Assembly: GCA_022483015.1 (NCBI GenBank)
Contig: JAKVOB010000001.1
Location: 1,264,902-1,328,901, forward strand
DNA from: Atopobiaceae bacterium
Lineage (GTDB): Bacteria; Actinomycetota; Coriobacteriia; Coriobacteriales; Atopobiaceae
Length of the DNA: 64,000 nucleotides
Reading direction: 5' to 3'
Positions 54,332 to 62,355 of this stretch are shown piece by piece (the first letter of the stretch is position 1; every line of letters begins with the position of its first letter). Made by a program: the position numbers and the translations under genes. The notes under the pieces are model-generated. The model was not told the DNA's origin. It did not search any database and saw nothing but the letters and a program-made list of their open reading frames with translations.

Positions 54332-54415
54332 TGACGGTCGATGCTCGCATCGCGGCACCTTCTGGGTGCCCAAAGGGTGCCGGCATGCGAGTGCCGACGG
54401 GGGAGCGGTGCCGCG

Positions 54416-54607
54416 TCACGCCGTGAGGAACCTCTGCGTCAGGTCGAGGCCCATCGACTCCGCCTCGATGCGGGCGACCTCACGGATCGTCGCGGCCGAG
54501 AGGAGCTCCTCGCGTGCGATGGGCCGAGAGGGACGCGCGGGCTTGACGCCCCTCCTGCTCGGGGTGGTGCGGGCGGCGACGGCGCTGGTGAGAAGGTCTG
54601 CGAACAT
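54416..54607 (-). CDS. Small conserved-looking protein, function unknown
   Basis: A 63-residue frame begins MFADLLTSAVAARTTPSRRG with GAGAGGAA upstream of ATG 54607. It ends ...EAESMGLDLTQRFLTA at 54416. The N-terminal third is basic and proline-rich, the C-terminal half an amphipathic helix. No family is recognised. It converges with the MFS gene and diverges from gatC. An in-frame ATG at 54676 lacks a ribosome site. Confidence 0.4.
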   Translation of the reverse strand: MFADLLTSAVAARTTPSRRGVKPARPSRPIAREELLSAATIREVARIEAESMGLDLTQRFLTA

Positions 54608-54685
54608 GGTGGGTTCCTCTCGTCGGGTAGGTCCTCTTCTTGTTGACCCAATGTTCGCAGGACCGCACCGGCGCATCCATCGAAG

Positions 54686-54726
54686 TGGCTTACGTCTGGC
54701 TTACGCCTTCGTCACCCTGGCTTGCG
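54686..54726 (+). promoter_or_regulatory. Phased direct repeats TGGCTTRCG upstream of gatCAB
   Basis: TGGCTTACG at 54686 and 54697 and TGGCTTGCG at 54718 are 11 and 21 bp apart, one and two helical turns. This pattern is typical of OmpR/PhoB-type response regulators. They lie between the divergent small gene and gatC. Confidence 0.4.
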
Positions 54727-54756
54727 TGACGTGGCATCGGGGCGTCGCCTGCCTAT

Positions 54757-54772
54757 GTCACATGCCTGTGAC
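54757..54772. promoter_or_regulatory. Palindrome GTCACA-TGCC-TGTGAC upstream of gatCAB
   Basis: A perfect 6-bp inverted repeat with a 4-bp centre lies about 145 bp before gatC, and CATGTGACATG recurs near 54849-54859. A TAGAAT at 54813-54818 is a likely -10 for gatCAB without a clear -35. Confidence 0.35.
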
Positions 54773-54916
54773 GGGCGCGGCTCCCAAGCTCTCCTGCGTG
54801 GCCCTCTTGCCGTAGAATGGTGCGGATTGCGACGCCGGGCATGTCCCGGCATGTGACATGCCGCCTTGCAGGGCAAACCGTGCGGGCGGCTGATTCCAGA
54901 GAGGCAAGGAGGCCCC

Positions 54917-55222
54917 ATGGCGCTCAGCCAAGATGACGTCCGCGGAATCGCGGACTATGCCAGGATCGCCCTATCGGACGACGAGGTCGAGGAGATGACC
55001 ACGTACCTCAACAGTGCCGTGGACATGCTCGACCCCATCCTCAAGTACGACCTCGAGGGCGTGGAGCCCACCTACCATCCCATCGGTGACCTCTCCAACG
55101 TCATGCGTCCCGACGTGGCCGCCCATGGCCTCGACACGGCCGACGCGCTGGCTGCGGCCGCCTCGACGCGCGAGAGGACCTTCCGCGTGCCCTCCATCCT
55201 CGGGGACGGGGGTGCTGCCTGA
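54917..55222 (+). CDS. gatC: Asp-tRNA(Asn)/Glu-tRNA(Gln) amidotransferase subunit C
   Basis: The 101-residue product (ALSQDDVRGIADYARIALSD..., PTYHPIGDLSNVMRPDV, TRERTFRVPSIL) matches GatC in length and motifs. It wraps around GatA and stabilises the complex. AAGGAGG precedes ATG 54917; ATG 54866 is not needed. Its TGA overlaps the gatA ATG by one base. Confidence 0.93.
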   Translation: MALSQDDVRGIADYARIALSDDEVEEMTTYLNSAVDMLDPILKYDLEGVEPTYHPIGDLSNVMRPDVAAHGLDTADALAAAASTRERTFRVPSILGDGGAA

Positions 55223-56718
55223 TGGCGAACTTCGACCAGCTTCCCGCAGCACGGATCGCCGCCGGCGTGGCCGACGGCAGCTTCACGGCAACCGAGGTCG
55301 CCCAGGCCTCGCTCGCCGCCATCGAGGCGCGCGACGGGGACGTCGCGGCCTTCCTCCAGGTGGCACCTGAGCTCGCCCTCGCGGCCGCCAAGGCCACCGA
55401 CGAGGCCCGGGCTGCCGGCAGGCCCGTGGGCCCGCTCGCAGGCGTCCCCGTGGCCGTGAAGGACAACATGAACCTCAAGGGCACACGCACCACATGTGCC
55501 TCCAAGATGCTCGAGGGTTACGAGTCTGCCTATACCGCCACATGCGTCCAGCGCCTCATCGATGCCGGCGCCACCCCCATGGGCAAGGCCAACATGGACG
55601 AGTTCGCCTTCGGCTCCTCGACCGAGACGAGCCACTTCCATCGCACCAACAACCCCTGGGACATCGAGCGCGTGCCCGGTGGCTCCTCGGGCGGCAGCGC
55701 CGCGTCGGTCGCCTCTGGCGAGGTCACCATCTCACTGGGGTCTGACACCGGCGGCTCGATCCGCCAGCCGGCGAGCCTCTGTGGCGTCGTGGGCATGAAG
55801 CCGACCTACGGGGCGGTCTCGCGCTACGGCGTGGTGGCCTTCGGCAGCTCGCTCGACCAGGTCGGGCCCTTCGGGCGTCATGTGGCCGACGTGGCGCTGG
55901 CCATGAACGCGCTCGTGGCCGGAGGCCATGACCCGCACGACTGCACGAGCCAGGACGAGCCCGTCGACTTCCTCGAGCACCTCGAGGACGACATCGCCGG
56001 TACCAAGGTGGGCATCATCCCCGGCCTCATGGAGGCCGAGGGCCTCACGCCCGAGGTCCGTGCCGCCGTCCACTCCGCGGCCAAGGCCCTCGAGGACCAG
56101 GGGGCCGAGCTCGTGGAGGTGGAGCTCCCGCACCTGGACGCCTCCATCGCGGCCTACTACGTCATCGGCCCCTGCGAGGCCTTCTCGAACCTGGCTCGCT
56201 TCGACGGGGTGCGCTATGGCTATCAGGAGCCGGGGTGTGCCACCCTGGACGAGCAGAGCTCCAAGAGTCGTGCGGTGGGCTTCGGCCCTGAGTCCAAGCG
56301 CCGTCAGCTCCTGGGTGCCTACCTGCTCTCGGCCGGCGTCTACGAGAAGTACTACTACCCGGCCCAGCAGGTCCGTACGCTCATCACGGCTGACTATGCC
56401 GCCGCCTACGAGAAGGTCGACGTCATCCTCATGCCCGCGAGCCCGAGGTCGGCCTTCAAGTTCGGCGAGATATCGGACCCGACCGAGATGTACCTCTCGG
56501 ACATGTTCACCATCTCGAGCAACATCGCCGGCAACGGCAGCATCTCGGTGCCGCTGGGGCTGGGGCGCGACACGCACCTGCCCGTCTCGGCGCAGCTCGT
56601 GGGGCCCTCGTTCCAGGACCGTCACCTGCTCACGTTCGCCCGCGCCCTCGAGCGCGGCTTCGACTGCGAGGGCACCGTCGCGCCTGACTTCGCGGGAAGG
56701 GGAGGTGACCTGGCATGA
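55222..56718 (+). CDS. gatA: Asp-tRNA(Asn)/Glu-tRNA(Gln) amidotransferase subunit A
   Basis: The 498-residue amidase releases ammonia from glutamine for transamidation. It has the Ser-cisSer-Lys triad: Lys in VAVKDNMNLKG, the cis-Ser in GGSSGGSAASVASG and nucleophile Ser in GSDTGGSIRQPASLCG. FGSSLDQVGPFGR and NIAGNGSISVPLG follow. It overlaps gatC by one base (TGATG) and gatB by four (ATGA). Confidence 0.97.
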   Translation: MANFDQLPAARIAAGVADGSFTATEVAQASLAAIEARDGDVAAFLQVAPELALAAAKATDEARAAGRPVGPLAGVPVAVKDNMNLKGTRTTCASKMLEGYESAYTATCVQRLIDAGATPMGKANMDEFAFGSSTETSHFHRTNNPWDIERVPGGSSGGSAASVASGEVTISLGSDTGGSIRQPASLCGVVGMKPTYGAVSRYGVVAFGSSLDQVGPFGRHVADVALAMNALVAGGHDPHDCTSQDEPVDFLEHLEDDIAGTKVGIIPGLMEAEGLTPEVRAAVHSAAKALEDQGAELVEVELPHLDASIAAYYVIGPCEAFSNLARFDGVRYGYQEPGCATLDEQSSKSRAVGFGPESKRRQLLGAYLLSAGVYEKYYYPAQQVRTLITADYAAAYEKVDVILMPASPRSAFKFGEISDPTEMYLSDMFTISSNIAGNGSISVPLGLGRDTHLPVSAQLVGPSFQDRHLLTFARALERGFDCEGTVAPDFAGRGGDLA

Positions 56719-58280
56719 GGAAGCTTGCCGACGTGCTCCAGGACTGGGAGGCCGTGATCGGCCTCGAGGTCCACTGCGAGCTCACCACGCTCGAGACCAA
56801 GATGTTCTGCTCGTGCCCCAACACGCACGATGCCGAGCCCAACACCAACGTGTGCCCGGTGTGCCTGGGATATCCCGGTGCCCTGCCGGTGCCCAACAAG
56901 GCCGCCATCGAGTCCATCGTGAAGGCGGGGCTTGCCACCAACTGCGAGATCCAGAAGCACTCGATGTTCTATCGCAAGCACTACTTCTATCCCGACATGG
57001 CCAAGAACTTCCAGACCACGCAGGGCCCGGTCGCCTTCTGCATGTATGGCCACCTCGACCTCGAGGTCTCAGGCGAGGGCGCGGCCGAGCGTCCCGACGA
57101 CTCGGCCCATGTGGCCAAGGCCGCTGATGGTTCCTACGTCACGCCCGTCCGCATCCTGCGCATCCACATGGAGGAGGACGCCGCCAAGATGAACCACCTC
57201 GGTGGCGAGGAGGGGCGCATCACCGCGGCGACCGAGTCGCTCATCGACTACAACCGCTGCGGCACGCCCCTGACCGAGCTCGTGACCGAGCCCGACCTGC
57301 GCACTCCCGAGGAGGCTCGCCTCTTCATGGAGAAGCTCCGTCGCATCTATCTGACGCTGGGCATCTCTGACTGTTCGATGGAGCATGGCTCCATGCGCTG
57401 CGACGGCAACGTGAGCCTGCGTCGTCGCGGCGAGACCAAGCTGGGGACCAAGACGGAGCTCAAGAACATCAACTCCTTCAAGAGCCTCCATGACGGCCTC
57501 GAGTACGAGATCTGCCGTCAGGCGGAGGTCCTCGAGGAGGGTGGCATCGTCTACCAGGAGACGCGTCACTGGGAGCCCTCGCGCAAGCGCACCGTGGTCA
57601 TGCGCGTGAAGGAGACCGCCGACGACTACCGGCTCTTCCCAGACCCCGACCTCGCCCCCTATGACCTCACTGACGACTTCATCGAGCATTGCCGGGCCGA
57701 GCTGCCCGAGCTCCCCGACGCCAAGCGAGACCGCTACATGGACACGTTCGGCCTCAAGGCCGACGATGCCGCGCAGATCGCGGGCGACCCTGACACGGCC
57801 GCGTTCTTCGAGGAGGCCATGTCCGCGGTGGGCGCACCCGAGGGGAAGGCCATCAAGAAGGCCGCGAGGACCGTGGCCAACGTCATGGTCAACGACCTCA
57901 CGGGCTACCTCAACGCCTCGGGCATCGGCATCGCCGAGACCCGCATCACCCCCGCGCAGGTGGCGAGCCTGTCCAAGCTCCTCTCGTCCGATGCCTTGAG
58001 CTCGGCCCAGGGCCGCGAGGTATTCGGCCTCATGGCGGAGTCCGGCGAGGACCCCGAGAAGATCGTGGACGCTCGCGGCATGCGTCAGGTGTCCGACACC
58101 GCCGCGCTCGAGCCCATCGTGGACGAGGTCCTGGCGCGTTGCACCGAGCAGGTCCAGCAGTATGCCGACGGCAACAAGAAGGTCGTGGGCTTCCTGGTAG
58201 GGCAGTGCATGAAGGCCTCGAAGGGCAGCGGCAACCCCAAGCTCTTCAACCAGCTCCTCACGAGCAAGCTCGAGGGATAG
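56715..58280 (+). CDS. gatB: Asp-tRNA(Asn)/Glu-tRNA(Gln) amidotransferase subunit B
   Basis: The 521-residue tRNA-binding kinase/transamidase subunit has WEAVIGLEVHCELTT, zinc-ligand cysteines in MFCSCPNTHDAEPNTNVCPVC and RKHYFYPDMAKNFQTTQ. HMEEDAAKM, IDYNRCGTPLTELVTEPD and the YqeY-like tail ending LFNQLLTSKLEG complete it. It finishes the operon gatC-gatA-gatB, which implies indirect routes to Asn-tRNA or Gln-tRNA in this organism. Confidence 0.97.
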   Translation: MRKLADVLQDWEAVIGLEVHCELTTLETKMFCSCPNTHDAEPNTNVCPVCLGYPGALPVPNKAAIESIVKAGLATNCEIQKHSMFYRKHYFYPDMAKNFQTTQGPVAFCMYGHLDLEVSGEGAAERPDDSAHVAKAADGSYVTPVRILRIHMEEDAAKMNHLGGEEGRITAATESLIDYNRCGTPLTELVTEPDLRTPEEARLFMEKLRRIYLTLGISDCSMEHGSMRCDGNVSLRRRGETKLGTKTELKNINSFKSLHDGLEYEICRQAEVLEEGGIVYQETRHWEPSRKRTVVMRVKETADDYRLFPDPDLAPYDLTDDFIEHCRAELPELPDAKRDRYMDTFGLKADDAAQIAGDPDTAAFFEEAMSAVGAPEGKAIKKAARTVANVMVNDLTGYLNASGIGIAETRITPAQVASLSKLLSSDALSSAQGREVFGLMAESGEDPEKIVDARGMRQVSDTAALEPIVDEVLARCTEQVQQYADGNKKVVGFLVGQCMKASKGSGNPKLFNQLLTSKLEG

Positions 58281-58320
58281 TGCGACAGGAGCCACGTCCC
58301 CTGTCCGACTGATGAAAGAA

Positions 58321-58354
58321 GGACGCCCCGCCTGCCTGTGCAGACGGGGCGTCC
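58321..58354. terminator. Bidirectional terminator between gatB and pilT
   Basis: GGACGCCCCG (58321-58330) and CGGGGCGTCC (58345-58354) form a perfect 10-bp stem with a 14-nt loop. On the minus strand it is followed by TTCTTTC, so it is best suited to end the pilus operon. Confidence 0.75.
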
Positions 58355-58373
58355 TGTGCCATGGCGTCCTTCG

Positions 58374-59451
58374 CTACTTGATGTTCTCGGCGTCGAGGCG
58401 CAGCTCGAGGGCCTCCTGGTGGGTGGCCGACGAGAGCGCCGTCTCACGCGTGATGCGCCCGGCCTGGGCAAGGTCGAACAGGCTCTGGTCCATGGTGCGC
58501 ATGCCCTCGCTGCCCTGAGCTCGCGATGACGGAGTCGATCTGGTAGGTCTTCTCCTCGCGCACGAGGTTGCGCGTGGCCGTGTTGGCGTACATGATCTCG
58601 AAGGCAGGGACGATCCCGCCGTCGGTGGTGCGGACGAGCTGCTGGCAGACCACGGCCTGGAGGACCATGGAGAGCTGGATGCGAATCTGGCGCTGCTGCG
58701 AGGGCGGGAACGCGTCGACGATGCGGTCGACGGTGGCGCTCGCGCTCGTGGTGTGCAGGGTCGAGAAGACCAGCTGGGCCATCTCGGCTGCCGTGGTCGC
58801 GGCACTGATGGTCACGGCGTCGCGCATCTCACCGAGCAGGATCACGTCGGGGGACTCGCGCATGGCCGAGCGCAGGGCTTCCGAGTAGGTGGCCACGTCG
58901 GTGGGGACCTCGCGCTGGGTCACGATGCAGGTGCCATGATGGTGCACGTACTCGATGGGGTCCTCCATGGTGATGACATGGCCCTGACGGGTGTGGTTGA
59001 TGCGGTCGATGAGGCAGGCCAGGGTGGTGGTCTTGCCGGCACCGGCGGGTCCCGTCACGAGCACGAGGCCCTTGGGGAGGTCGGCCACGCGCAGGACCTC
59101 CTCGGGGATGCCGAGCTTGGTCGCATCGGGGAGGCCGAACGGGATGATGCGGATCACGCAGCTCCACGAGCCGCGCTGCCGCAGGACGTTGGCACGGAAG
59201 CGGCCGACGCCAGCGAGGGCGAACGAGAAGTCCTCGTCATGGTTGCCGTTGGCCTCGAGGCGGGCGAAGTCCTGACCTGCGAGCTCGTAGAGGTCCTGGA
59301 CGAGCTGGCGGGTGTCGGCCGGGGTGTAGGCCGGGGTGTCGGACCTCACCTGGGTACCGTTCGCGAGGTAGGTGAGAGGAAGGCCTGCCTCGATGAAGAT
59401 GTCGGAGGCCTTCTCGTCGATCATGTGCTGCAAGAGCTCCTCAAGTTTCAT
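58374..59451 (-). CDS. pilT: Type IV pilus retraction ATPase PilT, frameshifted near the C-terminus
   Basis: PilT powers pilus retraction and twitching. From ATG 59451 the product shows the N-terminal PilT domain (LLQHMIDEKASDIFIEAGLP), Walker A GPAGAGKTTT (near residue 133), the Asp box ESPDVILLGEMRD, the His box HTTSASATVDRIVD and ATRNLVREEKTYQIDSVI. After VIAS the frame changes. Read straight on it ends at 58444 with an Arg/Pro/His tail of no PilT character, 335 residues. Shifted by one base near 58514-58524 it regains GSEGMRTMDQSLFDLAQAGRITRETAL and stops at TAG 58374, as in normal PilT. Either the gene is damaged at the C-terminus or the base call is wrong. Last gene of the right-hand pilus operon. 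Confidence 0.88.
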
Positions 59452-59460
59452 GCTGACTCC

Positions 59461-59970
59461 TCAGTCATTCGACGAGCCGGACCATAGGGTCCCGCCGCCA
59501 TCCGTCTGTTCCTGTGCCGTCGTGAGCTTCCATGCCGTGATGTCGTAGTTCGCATCCTCGCCGATCTCCACCTCTACGTCCAAGGTCCTCCCGTGCTCGG
59601 TGGAAAACGTCGCCTGCACCCCGTCGTCGGTCACCTGGGCCGTGACGGTCACGCCGTCAGCGGCGTCCTGGGCATCCGCGATGAGGGAGGGGAGGGCCGA
59701 TGTGGTGGCGGCAAGGGCTGCCGACCTGCTCGTGGTCCCGCTTGCCCTGACCGTGCCGAGCGTCTCGTCGAGGCTCGCCAGGAAGGTCTGCGCGCTCGTC
59801 TCGGCAAGGTAACCCTCGGTTGTGGAGGTCTGCTCGCGGGTGGTCATGGCATGCGATGCCTGCACGGTGGTGGTGGTGAGGACGGTCATGACCGCGAGGC
59901 TGATGACGATGATGAGGGTGAGCAGGCTGATGGGGCCGACCCTGAGCGAGCGCCGCTCCGTGGTTTCCAT
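59461..59970 (-). CDS. Pilus operon membrane protein, pilin-like
   Basis: The ~169-residue product has a short basic N-terminus, one hydrophobic helix (PISLLTLIIVISLAVMTVL) and an extracytoplasmic Thr/Ala/Asp-rich domain. No prepilin cleavage Gly-Phe is seen, but the size and location suit a minor pilin or pseudopilin. I prefer ATG 59970, with GAGGAGG six bases upstream. ATG 59994, which overlaps the previous stop codon (ATGA), is also possible. It ends 9 bp before pilT. Confidence 0.6.
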   Translation of the reverse strand: METTERRSLRVGPISLLTLIIVISLAVMTVLTTTTVQASHAMTTREQTSTTEGYLAETSAQTFLASLDETLGTVRASGTTSRSAALAATTSALPSLIADAQDAADGVTVTAQVTDDGVQATFSTEHGRTLDVEVEIGEDANYDITAWKLTTAQEQTDGGGTLWSGSSND

Positions 59971-59990
59971 GGGTGCCTCCTCGTTGAGGG

Positions 59991-60404
59991 TCATTGCGCG
60001 ACGCCCCCGCTCACGTAGCGCGAGGTGGTCAGGTTCCAGGCCTCGCCCGACTCGTCGGTGACCGTGATGTCGGCTTGGTAGAGGGTGCCCTGGTCGGTCT
60101 GTTCGGGGGTGACGTCGCAGGTCACCTGGTAGTCACCGCTCTGGGTGGTCCCCTCGGAGCCAGTCGGGTCGGCCGAGAAGGTCTCGGCCTGGTTGGTGGC
60201 GAGGTGCATGGCCTCCTCGAGGCGGAGGTCACTTGCCGAGAGGGTGGTCACCCTCACCAGGATCTGGACGAAGATGGCCGAGCATGCGAGGAAGAACCCA
60301 AAGAGCACCAGGACCTCGACCAGGAACGCGGCATTGGTGTGGTGCGGGCTCGGGGATGAGACCGGACGGGTCTTCTGATGGTCGAGCGCATCGGAGAGGT
60401 TCAT
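59991..60404 (-). CDS. Pilus operon membrane protein, pilin-like
   Basis: The 137-residue product has a ~27-residue polar N-terminus, a hydrophobic helix (FLVEVLVLFGFFLACSAIFV, with Glu in the helix start as in pilins) and a small beta-rich domain with one Cys. No clear leader peptidase site is seen. Its ATG shares one base with the upstream TGA, showing coupling. Probable minor pilin; family not recognised. Confidence 0.6.
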   Translation of the reverse strand: MNLSDALDHQKTRPVSSPSPHHTNAAFLVEVLVLFGFFLACSAIFVQILVRVTTLSASDLRLEEAMHLATNQAETFSADPTGSEGTTQSGDYQVTCDVTPEQTDQGTLYQADITVTDESGEAWNLTTSRYVSGGVAQ

Positions 60405-60919
60405 CAGCGGTCACTTCCCTCGAGGCTGCGTAGGGCGACGTCGCTCGTGCCGGTGTCCGTCGTGATGCTGAGCAACCCGTTGGAGTACGTGAACGAGAAG
60501 GTCGACGACGAGACGAGCTCGGTGGCCTTCGCAGGTGTGTAAGCGCTGCCGGCCAACGCATACTCCTCCACGACCTTGCCGCCGCTCAGGTAGATGCGCG
60601 TCTCGTAGGTGCCGGTGTCGAGGTGCTCGAGAAGCACGAGCGAGCGGCCCTCAGGGCCTTGCCCTGCCGCGAGCGCATCGCTGGCATCCGTCGTGCGCAC
60701 GATGTTGGTGACGAGGTTGTTGGTGAGACGTACGTTCGAGGCCTGGGTGGTGGTGGCGCTCGTGGAGCGGTAGCCGGCGACTGCCATGAAGATCGCAAGG
60801 AGGAGGAACACCACGAAGAAGACGAAGATGAGGACCATTCCAAGGTTGCCGTGCTCTGACTCATCCGTGTCGCGGCGGTCTGCGATGGCTTCCATGAGGT
60901 CTGCTGAGTGTGTGGTCAT
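60404..60919 (-). CDS. Pilus operon membrane protein (DUF4860-like)
   Basis: The 171-residue product has a charged N-terminus, a single helix (LGMVLIFVFFVVFLLLAIFMAV) and an extracytoplasmic domain with EGRSLVLLEHLDTGTYETRIYL. This general layout recalls DUF4860 proteins of Clostridia and Coriobacteria, a tentative assignment from memory. ATG 60919 overlaps the previous stop codon (ATGA). It likely belongs to the pilus or a pseudopilus. Confidence 0.55.
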   Translation of the reverse strand: MTTHSADLMEAIADRRDTDESEHGNLGMVLIFVFFVVFLLLAIFMAVAGYRSTSATTTQASNVRLTNNLVTNIVRTTDASDALAAGQGPEGRSLVLLEHLDTGTYETRIYLSGGKVVEEYALAGSAYTPAKATELVSSSTFSFTYSNGLLSITTDTGTSDVALRSLEGSDR

Positions 60920-61242
60920 CGTGGCACCACCACTATGCTCGGGGTGACGTTGGCTGCGTAGCACTCGTAGGTGACGATGTAGTCGGTGGTGTTGACCTGG
61001 AGGCCATAGGCACCCTCGAGGTAGGAGAGCGAGGTGGGGTAGGACCCCTCGACCGCGCAGCATTGCTGTGCGGTGGTGAGAATCGCGTTCCTAAGCGAGG
61101 CTGCCCCCTGCTCGCGAGCGGTGTCACGTGCGGCGCGGTAGGCGAAGCCGCAGATGGCCACGATCAACACGACCGCGAGGACGCTCAGGATGGCACCCCT
61201 GCGTCGGCGTGAGATCGTCTCTTTGGTGACCTCGTGATACAT
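60916..61242 (-). CDS. Small pseudopilin-like protein
   Basis: The 108-residue product has a basic N-terminus (ISRRRRG), then AILSVLAVVLIVAICGFAY. The C-terminal region YPTSLSYLEGAYGLQVN...VTYECYA resembles the tail of GspG/major pilins. The prepilin motif is degenerate (RG-AILSV). It lies 4 bp after pilC and overlaps the next gene by 4 bp. It may be a major or minor pseudopilin. Confidence 0.6.
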   Translation of the reverse strand: MYHEVTKETISRRRRGAILSVLAVVLIVAICGFAYRAARDTAREQGAASLRNAILTTAQQCCAVEGSYPTSLSYLEGAYGLQVNTTDYIVTYECYAANVTPSIVVVPR

Positions 61243-61246
61243 GGCC

Positions 61247-62299
61247 CTATCCTATCGAACCCATGATGCCGATGAGCGGCAGCATGACGGATATGAGGGA
61301 TGCGGCCACGGCCACCGTGAGGCAGGCCGCGAGGACCGGCTCGACCTTGTCGACGGCCTTGTCGATCTGGTTCACCGCGTCGCTGAAGAAGGTGTGTGAC
61401 AGGCTGTCGAGGACAGCATCGAGGTCGCCCGACCGAGCGCCGAGCTTGACCATGCGGGCATACAGGGGCTCGAAGACGCGGGCCTCCGCGAGGGCCTGGG
61501 CGAGGCTGCGCGGGTTGTCGATGTCGATCATCGACGTGTGTGCCTTCTCTACGGAAGCACGCAGCTTGGGATGGGTCACGGTGGCCAGGGCCTTGGTGAG
61601 CGCGTCCTCGTCGGCCACGTTGGTGGCGACGTTGGTGGCGAGTGCCATGGTGAAGCGGCTGAGCGCCAGCTGGTAGAGGGCGTCTGCCGTGGGCGGGAAG
61701 CGTTCGAACATGCCGATGACCCGCTCGCGTCCGCGCTCTGAGCGGGTCATGAACGAGATGGCGAGTACGAAGATGGTGCATGCGAGGGTCACGCCGAAGG
61801 CGATCCAGCCAATCGTGATGGAGAGCTGGACCGAGCCGAACGACCCGCTCGTGAGGCTGCCTGACATGCTGTCGTAGGCGTTCACGAACACCGGGAGGAT
61901 CCAGCCGACGGTGAAGGCGAGGATGACGCACATGATGCAGAGGAGCGCTGCCGGATAGTTGATGCTTGCCCGGATGCGCTGGAAGATCTTGTCCTCCTCG
62001 TCGTAGTAGGCCTCGAGGTCGCGCATGACGTTCTCAAGGCGGCCCGTGGCCTCGCCGATCTGCGTGAGGTCGCAGGCGAAGTCAGGGAAGGCCTTGCTCG
62101 CACGCATGGCTTCCGAGAGGTTCTTGCCTGCCGCGACGTCGCGGTACAGGTGGGCGCATATGCCCCCGAATCGGGTGTCCTCGCGGTCCTCGGCAAGCAT
62201 GTGGCAGGCCTCGTCGGTCTGGACGCCTGCGGAGAGCATGATGGCGATGCTGCCACAGAATGCGCTGACACCGCTGCTTTCGAGCAAGGTAGCTGACAT
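61247..62299 (-). CDS. pilC: Type IV pilus inner-membrane platform protein PilC (GspF family)
   Basis: The 350-residue product has two T2SSF domains. The first has LSAGVQTDEACHMLAED, GKNLSEAMRASKAFPDF, IGEATGRLENVM and two transmembrane helices (SINYPAALLCIMCVILAFTV and the next). The second has LYQLALSRFTMALATNVATN, PLYARMVKLGARSGDLDAVL and a final membrane helix. PilC transmits ATPase motion to the pilus base. ATG 62299 has a GAGG site; the upstream frame to 62485 is antisense-like and overlaps the previous gene. No PilC is visible in the left pilus block. Confidence 0.88.
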   Translation of the reverse strand: MSATLLESSGVSAFCGSIAIMLSAGVQTDEACHMLAEDREDTRFGGICAHLYRDVAAGKNLSEAMRASKAFPDFACDLTQIGEATGRLENVMRDLEAYYDEEDKIFQRIRASINYPAALLCIMCVILAFTVGWILPVFVNAYDSMSGSLTSGSFGSVQLSITIGWIAFGVTLACTIFVLAISFMTRSERGRERVIGMFERFPPTADALYQLALSRFTMALATNVATNVADEDALTKALATVTHPKLRASVEKAHTSMIDIDNPRSLAQALAEARVFEPLYARMVKLGARSGDLDAVLDSLSHTFFSDAVNQIDKAVDKVEPVLAACLTVAVAASLISVMLPLIGIMGSIG

Positions 62300-62355
62300 C
62301 TCGGTATCCTCGTCCCTCTCGTCGCGTACACGGCGTGAATTCCTCGGTACGTCCC

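Noticed and set aside
58374-58524. Programmed frameshift in pilT
   Set aside because: No slippery heptamer, stop-codon context or downstream pseudoknot is evident; a mutation or sequencing error is simpler.
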